A stretch of DNA of 64,000 bases from RDXT01 sp033765305 (GTDB lineage Bacteria; Bacteroidota; Bacteroidia; J057). The stretch spans positions 62,001 to 126,000 of the forward strand of contig JANRID010000057.1 of assembly GCA_033765305.1 (NCBI GenBank), written 5' to 3'. Shown here in pieces: positions 7,775-14,830 of this stretch (its first letter is position 1; every line of letters begins with the position of its first letter). The translations under genes were made by a program, and so were the position numbers. Under the pieces are notes generated by a model. That model had not been told where the DNA came from and searched no databases. It saw only the letters and a program-made list of their open reading frames with translations.

Positions 7775-8749
7775 ATGTCTCACGAATTGGAACCCTTGCT
7801 GCGGGACAACCCGCACCGTTTTGTCCTCTTTCCCATTCAGGCCCCCGACATCTGGGAGTTTTACAAAAAGCACGAGGCCAGCTTCTGGACCGCCGAGGAA
7901 ATCGACCTTTCGCAGGACCTCGCCGACTGGGAGAAGCTGAGCCCCAATGAGCAGCACTTCGTCAAGCATGTGCTGGCCTTCTTCGCTGCCAGCGACGGCA
8001 TCGTCAACGAAAATCTGGCGGAGCAGTTTGTCCGCGAGGTGCAGGTGACCGAAGCCCGCTTCTTCTACGGCTTCCAGATCGCCATCGAAAATATCCATTC
8101 GGAGACCTACAGCCTCCTGATCGATACCTATATCAAGGACCCGGCCGAGAAGGACCGCCTCTTCAACGCCATCGACACCGTGCCGGCGGTGCAAAAGAAG
8201 GCGAATTGGGCGCTGAAGTGGATCAATGCCGAGCAGCCCTTCGCCGAACGCCTCGTGGCATTTGCCGCAGTGGAGGGAATTTTCTTCTCCGGCTCCTTCT
8301 GCTCCATCTTTTGGCTGAAAAAGCGCGGCCTGATGCCCGGTCTTTCCTTCTCCAACGAGCTCATCAGCCGCGACGAAGGCCTGCACTGCGATTTTGCCTG
8401 CCTGCTCTTCTCCAAACTCCTCTACCCCTCCTCCTTTGAGCGCGTCAAGGAAATCATCTGCGATGCCGTCCTCATCGAGAAGGAATTCATCAGCGAAGCC
8501 CTGCCCGTGTCGCTCATCGGCATGAATGCCGACCTGATGAAGCAGTACATCGAGTTCGTCGCCGACCGCCTCTTCGTAGCCCTGGGCTTCGAAAAGGTCT
8601 ACCACAGCGCCAATCCCTTCCCCTGGATGGAACTCATCTCCCTGCAGGGCAAAACCAACTTTTTCGAGAAGCGTGTCGCCGAATACCAGAAAGCTGGCGT
8701 CATGTCCGAAAAGCAGGAGCAGGTCTTCAAGCTGGACGAGGACTTCTGA
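7775..8749 (+). CDS. nrdB: Ribonucleoside-diphosphate reductase, beta subunit (class Ia)
   Basis: A 324-aa radical-generating subunit of aerobic ribonucleotide reductase. The diiron ligands are all visible: Asp74, Glu105 and His108 in the first half, then Glu167, Glu201 and His204. The radical tyrosine is Tyr112, at the spacing seen in E. coli (IENIHSETYSLL aligns with Glu115, His118 and Tyr122). The C-terminus ends in EQVFKLDEDF, the acidic tail that docks to NrdA. ATG 7775 is chosen because it begins MSHELEPLLRDN; the open frame extends upstream to 7625 through the DnaA-box region. nrdA follows after 201 bp of repeats, so the two are probably co-transcribed. Confidence 0.96.
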   Translation: MSHELEPLLRDNPHRFVLFPIQAPDIWEFYKKHEASFWTAEEIDLSQDLADWEKLSPNEQHFVKHVLAFFAASDGIVNENLAEQFVREVQVTEARFFYGFQIAIENIHSETYSLLIDTYIKDPAEKDRLFNAIDTVPAVQKKANWALKWINAEQPFAERLVAFAAVEGIFFSGSFCSIFWLKKRGLMPGLSFSNELISRDEGLHCDFACLLFSKLLYPSSFERVKEIICDAVLIEKEFISEALPVSLIGMNADLMKQYIEFVADRLFVALGFEKVYHSANPFPWMELISLQGKTNFFEKRVAEYQKAGVMSEKQEQVFKLDEDF

Positions 8750-8751
8750 AA

Positions 8752-8930
8752 GGGTGTTGGGTGTTGAGTATTGGGTATTGAGTATTGGGTATTGAGTAAT
8801 CAATACCCATACGATTCAGATGCGAAGCATCTGATAGTCAATCCCGTACCTACTACACACTACTCACTACCCACTACCCACTACCCACTACCAGTCTTAC
8901 GACTTCCTACTTTCTACTTCCTACTCTCAA
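8752..8930. repeat. Heptanucleotide tandem repeats with hairpins between nrdB and nrdA
   Basis: Three blocks share a strict 7-bp period. Block 1 (8752-8800) has seven GRGTRTT-type units such as GGGTATT and GAGTATT. Block 2 (8858-8892) has five CACTACY units. Block 3 (8903-8930) has four looser units such as CTTCCTA. Between them are a 10-bp perfect hairpin (8786-8809, arms TGGGTATTGA, loop GTAA) and an 8-bp hairpin (8816-8834, arms TCAGATGC, loop GAA). Block 2 read on the other strand is (GGGTAGT)n, close to block 1, so the whole forms a loose inverted repeat. It looks like an intergenic STRR-type repeat rather than coding DNA. Confidence 0.85.
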
Positions 8931-8950
8931 CTGATACACTCACCAAAACC

Positions 8951-11416
8951 ATGTACGTAATCAAACGCAGCGGGAAACGCGAAGAGGTGAAAATGGACAA
9001 AATCACCGCCCGCATCAAGAAACTCTGCTACGGCCTCGATCCCCGCTTCGTGGATCCGCTCGTGGTATCGCTCAAGGTCGTGCAGGGCCTCTACGACGGG
9101 GTCAGCACCACCGAACTGGATAACCTGGCGGCGGAAACAGCCGCTTCCATGACCACCCGCCACCCGGATTATGCCCGCCTGGCCGCCCGGATCGCCGTGT
9201 CCAACCTGCACAAGAATACCAGCAAATCCTTCTCCGAGACCGTACACCTGCTCTACCACTACGTGGATCCCAAGACGGGCGAGCCGGCGCAGCTCATTTC
9301 GGAAGAAACCTACGAGGCGGTCATGCGCCACGCCGATGTGCTGGATTCGGCCATCATCTACGACCGCGACTATGACTTCGACTACTTCGGGTTCAAGACC
9401 CTGGAGCGCTCCTACCTCCTGAAGGCCAAGGGGCGCATCGTGGAGCGGCCCCAGCACATGATCATGCGCGTAGCGGTCGGCATTCACGGCGACAGCCTCG
9501 ATGCCGTCCTGGAGACCTACCACCTGATGTCCGAGCGCTGGTTTACCCACGCCACCCCTACCCTCTTCAATGCCGGCACGCCGCGCCCGCAGCTTTCGTC
9601 CTGCTTTCTGCTTTCCATGCAGGAAGACAGCATCGACGGTATCTACGAAACGCTGAAGCAGTGCGCCCAGATCTCCCAGTCGGCCGGCGGCATCGGCCTG
9701 AGCATCCACAACGTGCGCGCCACGGGCAGCTACATCAAAGGCACCAACGGCAATTCCAACGGCATCGTGCCCATGCTGCGCGTCTTCAACGATACCGCCC
9801 GCTACGTGGACCAGGGCGGCGGCAAGCGCAAGGGCGCCTTCGCCATCTACCTGGAGCCCTGGCACGCCGATATCTTCGACTTTCTGGACCTGAAGAAAAA
9901 CCACGGCAAGGAAGAGCTGCGCGCCCGCGACCTCTTTTACGCGATGTGGATTCCGGACCTCTTTATGAAGCGGGTGCGGGACAATGGCAAATGGTCGCTC
10001 TTCTGCCCCAACGAGGCCCCCGGCCTCTACGACTCCTGGGGCGAGGAATTCGAGGCCCGCTACACCGCCTTCGAGGCCCAGGGGCTCGCACGCCGCGAGG
10101 TCAATGCCCAGGACCTCTGGTTCCAGATCCTCGAATCGCAGATCGAGACCGGCACGCCGTACATTCTCTACAAGGACCACGCCAACCGCAAGTCCAACCA
10201 GCAGAACCTCGGCACCATCCGCTCCAGCAACCTCTGCACCGAAATCATCGAATACACGTCGGAGGATGAGGTCGCCGTGTGCAACCTGGCTTCGATTGCG
10301 CTGAGCCGGTTCATCAAAGACGGCGCCTTCGACCACCAGCGCCTGTTCGAGGTAACGCAGGTCGTGACGCGCAACCTCAACCGCATCATCGACATCAACT
10401 TCTACCCGGTTCCGCAGGCCCGCAACTCCAACCTCCGCCACCGCCCCATCGGTATCGGCGTGCAGGGCCTGGCCGATGTGTTTGTGATGCTGCGCATGCC
10501 CTTCGACAGCCCGGAGGCCCGCCAGCTTAACCGCGACATCTTCGAGACGATCTACTTCGGCGCCCTGACCGCCTCCAACGAGCTCGCGAAGCGCGACGGC
10601 CCCTACGCCAGCTACGAAGGATCGCCCGCCAGCAAAGGCCAGCTCCAGTTTGACCTCTGGAATGTGGAGCCCAGCCTGCGCTGGGACTGGTACACGCTGA
10701 AAGCCAGCATCCTCCGTCACGGCATCCGCAACAGCCTCCTGCTGGCGCCCATGCCGACGGCCTCCACCTCGCAGATTCTGGGCAACAACGAATGCTTCGA
10801 GCCCTTCACCTCCAACATCTACACCCGCCGCACCTTGTCGGGCGAGTTTGTGGTGGTGAACAAATACCTGCTCGAAGACCTCATCGAGCGCGGCCTGTGG
10901 AACGATGCCATGAAAGACCGCCTCATCGCCGCCAACGGCTCCATCCAGCAGTTCCCCGACATCCCCGACGACCTCAAGCAGCTCTACAAGACCGCTTGGG
11001 AGCTGAGCCAGAAAGTCGTCATCGACATGGCGGCAGACCGGGGCGCCTTCATCTGCCAGAGCCAGAGCATGAACATCTTCATGGAGAACGCCAACTTCGG
11101 CAAACTCACCTCCATGCATTTCTATGCCTGGGAAAAAGGGCTCAAGACTGGCATGTACTACCTCCGGACGAAGGCCGCCGCCGACGCCATCAAATTTACC
11201 CTCGACCAGCAGAAGCTCAAGCATGCGGAAGCAGAAGCGCGCAGACAGCCTGCGGGCGTGCAGCCGGTTCCGGTGAGCTACTTGCCGGAGGCGCAAGGCG
11301 GCCCCCAGACTCAACTGGCCCCGCTGACACTGGTGCAGGAACCGCAGCAGGAAGCGTACGAGCAGATCGCCTGCTCGCTCGATGATCCGGACGGCTGCGT
11401 AGCCTGCTCCGCCTGA
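8951..11416 (+). CDS. nrdA: Ribonucleoside-diphosphate reductase, alpha subunit (class Ia)
   Basis: An 821-aa catalytic subunit that reduces ribonucleotides to deoxyribonucleotides. The first 95 residues form an ATP-cone (MYVIKRSGKREEVKMDK), the dATP-sensitive activity switch. Active-site parts are visible: PRPQLSSCFLL (the Cys225 equivalent), SSNLCTEI (Cys439 and Glu441 equivalents), AVCNLASIALS (Cys462 equivalent) and the radical-path tyrosines in KTGMYYLRTKAA. The C-terminal redox tail has three Cys (ACSLDDPDGCVACSA), which pass electrons from thioredoxin. ATG 8951 is preceded by the repeat block; the open frame upstream is repeat-derived. A strong terminator follows 21 bp after the stop. 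Confidence 0.96.
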   Translation: MYVIKRSGKREEVKMDKITARIKKLCYGLDPRFVDPLVVSLKVVQGLYDGVSTTELDNLAAETAASMTTRHPDYARLAARIAVSNLHKNTSKSFSETVHLLYHYVDPKTGEPAQLISEETYEAVMRHADVLDSAIIYDRDYDFDYFGFKTLERSYLLKAKGRIVERPQHMIMRVAVGIHGDSLDAVLETYHLMSERWFTHATPTLFNAGTPRPQLSSCFLLSMQEDSIDGIYETLKQCAQISQSAGGIGLSIHNVRATGSYIKGTNGNSNGIVPMLRVFNDTARYVDQGGGKRKGAFAIYLEPWHADIFDFLDLKKNHGKEELRARDLFYAMWIPDLFMKRVRDNGKWSLFCPNEAPGLYDSWGEEFEARYTAFEAQGLARREVNAQDLWFQILESQIETGTPYILYKDHANRKSNQQNLGTIRSSNLCTEIIEYTSEDEVAVCNLASIALSRFIKDGAFDHQRLFEVTQVVTRNLNRIIDINFYPVPQARNSNLRHRPIGIGVQGLADVFVMLRMPFDSPEARQLNRDIFETIYFGALTASNELAKRDGPYASYEGSPASKGQLQFDLWNVEPSLRWDWYTLKASILRHGIRNSLLLAPMPTASTSQILGNNECFEPFTSNIYTRRTLSGEFVVVNKYLLEDLIERGLWNDAMKDRLIAANGSIQQFPDIPDDLKQLYKTAWELSQKVVIDMAADRGAFICQSQSMNIFMENANFGKLTSMHFYAWEKGLKTGMYYLRTKAAADAIKFTLDQQKLKHAEAEARRQPAGVQPVPVSYLPEAQGGPQTQLAPLTLVQEPQQEAYEQIACSLDDPDGCVACSA

Positions 11417-11436
11417 CCGGTCTCCGATGATCCTGC

Positions 11437-11465
11437 GCCGCCGGCAGCCCTGCCGGCGGCTTTTT
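11437..11465 (+). terminator. Rho-independent terminator after nrdA
   Basis: A 10-bp perfect GC-rich stem (GCCGCCGGCA with TGCCGGCGGC), 4-nt loop GCCC and five T residues. It is placed 21 bp after the nrdA stop and ends the nrdB-nrdA transcript. Confidence 0.88.
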
Positions 11466-11467
11466 GC

Positions 11468-12175
11468 TTACCAGCTGGGTCGCTGATCGGTGCGGCTGTT
11501 GCCCAGGGGGCTGGACTTGCGGAGCTGCTGAAGGTACTGCAGCTCATTGCGCCGCATCCATTCGAGGATGCGCCGGGCCTGCGCCAGGGGGATGGTATCG
11601 AAGCTGGCCGGCGCCAGGCGGTCATCGCTGCCGGCCCGGCTGCGGGTCTGGTTGAGCTGGCGGACCAGCTCTTCGTACTCGGCATCGAGCTGCGGCTGCG
11701 GCGCATCGGGCTGCTCCGGCGGCGGGTCTCCGCCCTGGGGCGGCGGCTGCGCAGGCGGCGGCTCCGGCGGCGGCATGCGGTTGCGGATCAGCTCGTAATC
11801 GTAACGGGCGGTCTCGTTGGCGGGATCGTACTCCAGCGCCCGGCGGAAGGAGGCCAGCGCCTGGTCGAGGCGGCCCGCACGGGCATGAATCCAGCCGATA
11901 TTGGTCAGCGCCCTGGAACTGAGCATCGTGTCGGTGCCGATGGCCTGCTGGAAATACGTGAGCGCACCCGGAAGCGAATCCTGCACCCGGAGAATCTGGC
12001 CGAGGTTGTACTGCAGTTCGAAGACCCGCTCCGGATACGCCTCCAGTGCGGCACGGTATACTGCTGCGCTGGCGGCATAGTCCCGCGCATCGAAGCGGCG
12101 GGCCGCGTCCTCCAGCTGCCGGTCCGCGCGGGTCAGCATCGCCATTCCGATCAGGGCAAAGACAGGCAGCTTCAT
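11468..12175 (-). CDS. TPR-repeat protein, BatC-like
   Basis: A 235-aa protein. ATG 12175 overlaps the batB-like stop codon (ATGA), indicating translational coupling. A short hydrophobic N-terminus (MKLPVFALIGMAML) may be a signal or anchor. Residues about 20-130 hold three tetratricopeptide repeats (ARRFDARDYAASAAVYRAAL, ELQYNLGQILRVQ, ALTNIGWIHARAGRLDQAL). A Pro-rich linker (PPPEPPPAQPPPQGG) follows, then a helical tail. This is the architecture of BatC from Bacteroidota aerotolerance operons, which bind other Bat proteins in the periplasm. The exact cellular role is not established. Confidence 0.78.
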   Translation of the reverse strand: MKLPVFALIGMAMLTRADRQLEDAARRFDARDYAASAAVYRAALEAYPERVFELQYNLGQILRVQDSLPGALTYFQQAIGTDTMLSSRALTNIGWIHARAGRLDQALASFRRALEYDPANETARYDYELIRNRMPPPEPPPAQPPPQGGDPPPEQPDAPQPQLDAEYEELVRQLNQTRSRAGSDDRLAPASFDTIPLAQARRILEWMRRNELQYLQQLRKSSPLGNSRTDQRPSW

Positions 12176-13155
12176 ATTTTCCGGACCGGCATCAGAAACA
12201 GACTGGCAAACAGGCACATAATGGCAGGGAACAGCAGCGCCTGATAGCGGTTGCCGGGGATGGCTGCCAGCTCCTGGTCGCCCCGGTAGGGACGCATGGC
12301 CGACAGCTGCTCCAGAGCCGGGATCATCGAGGCTTCCTGCGAGGCAAGCCGCACATACGGGGTGCCGAAAGCATCGGCCAGGGCCTGCAGCGGTGCGTCC
12401 TGGAGCTGCGAGAGCACTGCCTCGCCGTCCGGGCGGCGCTTCAGCTGTGTTTCCTGCTGCCCGCCAGGCTCAGGCACCGCCCCCCCTGCCGTGGTGCCTA
12501 CCCCTACGGCAATGAGGGCAATATCGGCCTGCCGCAGCCGCTCGACGAGCGAAGCGTAGCTGTCGCCGAAATCTTCGCCGTCGGAGATCAGCACAACCGC
12601 ACGCGCAGCCTGGCGCGAGGTGCCATGGATAAAGCGGTCGAGCGCCAGCGCCAGCGCAGGGCGGAACTGGGTGCCGGTCTGGACAAACTGATCGGTTCTG
12701 ACCAGATCGAGCAGCGCCAGCAGGGTTTCCGTGTCCCGCGTGAGCGGGCACTGCATGTACGGGGTTTCAGCAAAGACGATCAGGCCCTGATTGTCGCCTC
12801 GGAGGGCGTTGATCAGGCGCCGGAGCTCCTCGCGCGCCTTGTCCAGACGGGAAAGGCCGAGGTCCTGCACGTTCATGCTGGCCGACACATCCAGCAGGTA
12901 GAGCACCTCGCGCTCGGCCCGGCGGGCGGGCAGCTCGGTCCGGGAGCCGTATGGCCCGATAAGGGCCCCGGCCAGCAGGGCAAAGCCTGCGACGCGCAGG
13001 CCAAATTTCAGCCTCGGATAGCTGCGGCTGTACTGGTCGGGGCTGAACCAGGCTTTAACCGTCAGCTCAGACCTGCGCAGCACCAGCCAGAGCACCCCGG
13101 CAACTACCGGAATGCCCAGCGCCCAGACTGCATATGACTCGAATGCGAACTGCAA
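12172..13155 (-). CDS. VWA-domain membrane protein, BatB-like
   Basis: A 327-aa protein with two N-terminal hydrophobic helices (about residues 8-26 and 52-67), a von Willebrand A domain at about 83-290 and a C-terminal helix (ALLFPAIMCLFASLFL). The metal-ion site motif DVSASMN (Asp89, Ser91, Ser93) and the later SDGEDFGD are intact, so metal-dependent ligand binding is expected. The topology matches BatA/BatB of the aerotolerance operon. The start is unusual: the frame has no ATG at the right place and begins at TTG 13155. The batC-like gene overlaps its stop. No batA, MoxR or DUF58 gene is adjacent, unlike the usual full operon. Confidence 0.82.
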   Translation of the reverse strand: MQFAFESYAVWALGIPVVAGVLWLVLRRSELTVKAWFSPDQYSRSYPRLKFGLRVAGFALLAGALIGPYGSRTELPARRAEREVLYLLDVSASMNVQDLGLSRLDKAREELRRLINALRGDNQGLIVFAETPYMQCPLTRDTETLLALLDLVRTDQFVQTGTQFRPALALALDRFIHGTSRQAARAVVLISDGEDFGDSYASLVERLRQADIALIAVGVGTTAGGAVPEPGGQQETQLKRRPDGEAVLSQLQDAPLQALADAFGTPYVRLASQEASMIPALEQLSAMRPYRGDQELAAIPGNRYQALLFPAIMCLFASLFLMPVRKI

Positions 13156-13287
13156 AACCCCTGGTGCCTGATCGTTGCGGCCTGCCGGGATGCGGCAGGT
13201 TCAGGCAAATAACGCAGAATTTCCGGAACTGCTCCGGCCCTGCAGCAGGCTGCGGGAAAAATCCGCCCGATCCGGCAGATCCGCCGC

Positions 13288-13971
13288 TCAGGCGGGGCCG
13301 GAAGTCCGGTCTTCCTCCTGCTCCGGCTTGGGGAACCACTGCTCGCCGAGCGACTTGCCGAGCGAAGCGCCGGACATCGCGCCCATCATGCTGGCGATCA
13401 TGCCGATGAGCGCGCCGGCGGCGGTACCCAGGCCGGGCACCGCAGAGCCGATAACAGCGCCGGCCGCTGCGCCGCTGATGGCACCGCCGGTAGCGCCGAG
13501 GTTTTCGGCGGTGGAGACCTTGTACTGGCGCTCGTCGATCTGCCCGCGCATCAGCTGCCAGGTATGGATGCCCTGGTCCACCATGCCATAGGCGACGGAG
13601 GACACGACATGGTAGCGGCCCAGCCGCCCGGCAGCAGCCCGGCCCCAGCGGCGCACGATCTGCCTACGGGCGATTTCGCTCATGCTCAGCGCGATCGCAG
13701 AGCGGGCGCCGCCGCGGATGCCTTCCGTGGCGCCGCGCTCCGCCACCCGGCGGACGTATTCCCCAGTGTGCAGCGAACCTGCCTGCCAGTCTGCATAGTG
13801 CTCTTCGCCTGCCTTCATCATGCCCTGCAGCCCCGACGACACGGCAGCCGTGCAGGCGTTGAGGGCAATCTCAAACCGCATGGGCAGCTGCGGCGGAACC
13901 GGAGGCGGCGGATCGCCTTCCCATTCGATGTGGATATGAATCGGACGGACAGCAGATTCGGATGGCTGCAT
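13288..13971 (-). CDS. Protein with C-terminal glycine-zipper membrane segment, function unknown
   Basis: A 227-aa protein starting at ATG 13971. It opens with a Pro-rich stretch (EWEGDPPPPVPPQLP), followed by a helical middle containing an Arg-rich run (ARRQIVRRWGRAAAGR). Residues about 165-215 are a Gly/Ala-rich hydrophobic segment with small-xxx-small spacing (GATGGAISGAAAGAVIGS, then GTAAGALIGMIASMMGAMSG). This resembles the glycine-zipper region of pore-forming or membrane-inserting proteins and the C-terminus of some toxin or effector domains. No close family was recognised. The neighbours (batBC downstream, a Uma2 protein upstream) do not explain it. Confidence 0.6.
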   Translation of the reverse strand: MQPSESAVRPIHIHIEWEGDPPPPVPPQLPMRFEIALNACTAAVSSGLQGMMKAGEEHYADWQAGSLHTGEYVRRVAERGATEGIRGGARSAIALSMSEIARRQIVRRWGRAAAGRLGRYHVVSSVAYGMVDQGIHTWQLMRGQIDERQYKVSTAENLGATGGAISGAAAGAVIGSAVPGLGTAAGALIGMIASMMGAMSGASLGKSLGEQWFPKPEQEEDRTSGPA

Positions 13972-14042
13972 GGACAAATCGGTTTACATCCCCTATACGA
14001 ACATACGCAGGTTCTGTTGTGCAGGCAAGGCCTGCGGCGAAG

Positions 14043-14750
14043 TTACTCCGCCCCCCGGCTGCGGAGGGCTTCGCGCAGGCGCTCGATCTCGGCCAGGGCC
14101 GCTTCTTTTTCAGCCCGTTCGCGGGCGGCTGCTGCTTCAAGATCACGATTGCGTGCCTCCAGGTCCGCCATGCTCGCAAACGGCCTGCCGTCCGGGTAGT
14201 ACACGGTCAGGGACTGCCCTTTCTGCTCCCGGATGCGGATGCCCAGCAGGGGGCTTTCGTACAGGCCTTCCGGACCGGGATCTGCCGGCACCAGCACCTG
14301 CGTCTCCGGATCGCGGACCAGATAGGTAAGCTCGTGCGCATACGGGTCCAGCATGAGGTATTCCTGCACACCATACTGCTGGTAAAAGGCCAGCTTGTGC
14401 AGCATCTCGTGCCTGCGGTTGCCAATGGACAGCACCTCGATCACGACCTGCGGCGCGGCGCCGCCTTCTTCCCACTGCTTGTACGAACCCCGGTAGCCTT
14501 TGGGCCTGCCCAGTGCAGCCAGCACATCCGGCGCCGCGCAGATGTCCTGCCGGCCCTGCACCGGATACCAGAGCAGGTCGCCTGCGACGAGCGCTTCCCG
14601 GTCCGCCAGCAGCAGTTCGATGTTCCCTTTCAGCAGGGCAATCCATTCGAAATGCAGGGTATTGTCCGCCATAGGTTTTCCGTCCGAATCGGGGTATACG
14701 ATCCCTTCCTGTGTATGCTCCGGTGCAATCTGAACAGGCCGTTGTAACAT
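14043..14750 (-). CDS. Uma2-family (DUF820) PD-(D/E)xK-like protein, active-site Asp altered
   Basis: A 235-aa protein starting at ATG 14750. It has the restriction-nuclease fold typical of Uma2: an early segment APDVLAALG and the core APQVVIEVLSIGNRRHEM followed by KLAFYQQYGVQEYLMLDP. In most members the core reads PD.VVEVLSP; here the Asp of the second PD is Gln, so catalysis may be impaired. Residues about 195-235 are a charged coiled coil (AAARERAEKEAALAEIERLREAL). Family members are abundant in cyanobacteria and some Bacteroidota, and their role is largely unknown. A second, intact member lies at 33300-33893. Confidence 0.82.
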   Translation of the reverse strand: MLQRPVQIAPEHTQEGIVYPDSDGKPMADNTLHFEWIALLKGNIELLLADREALVAGDLLWYPVQGRQDICAAPDVLAALGRPKGYRGSYKQWEEGGAAPQVVIEVLSIGNRRHEMLHKLAFYQQYGVQEYLMLDPYAHELTYLVRDPETQVLVPADPGPEGLYESPLLGIRIREQKGQSLTVYYPDGRPFASMADLEARNRDLEAAAARERAEKEAALAEIERLREALRSRGAE

Positions 14751-14830
14751 ATGCTGGTCTTTGCAGCAATATACGGTTTTTGCAGGAATTGGCTGCATGC
14801 ATCCGGATACGTGCATGCCGGCTGGCGTAT

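Noticed and set aside
8927..11314. 795-codon open frame antisense to nrdA
   Set aside because: Long only because nrdA codon use in GC-rich DNA avoids stops on the other strand; no motif, and nrdA is certain.
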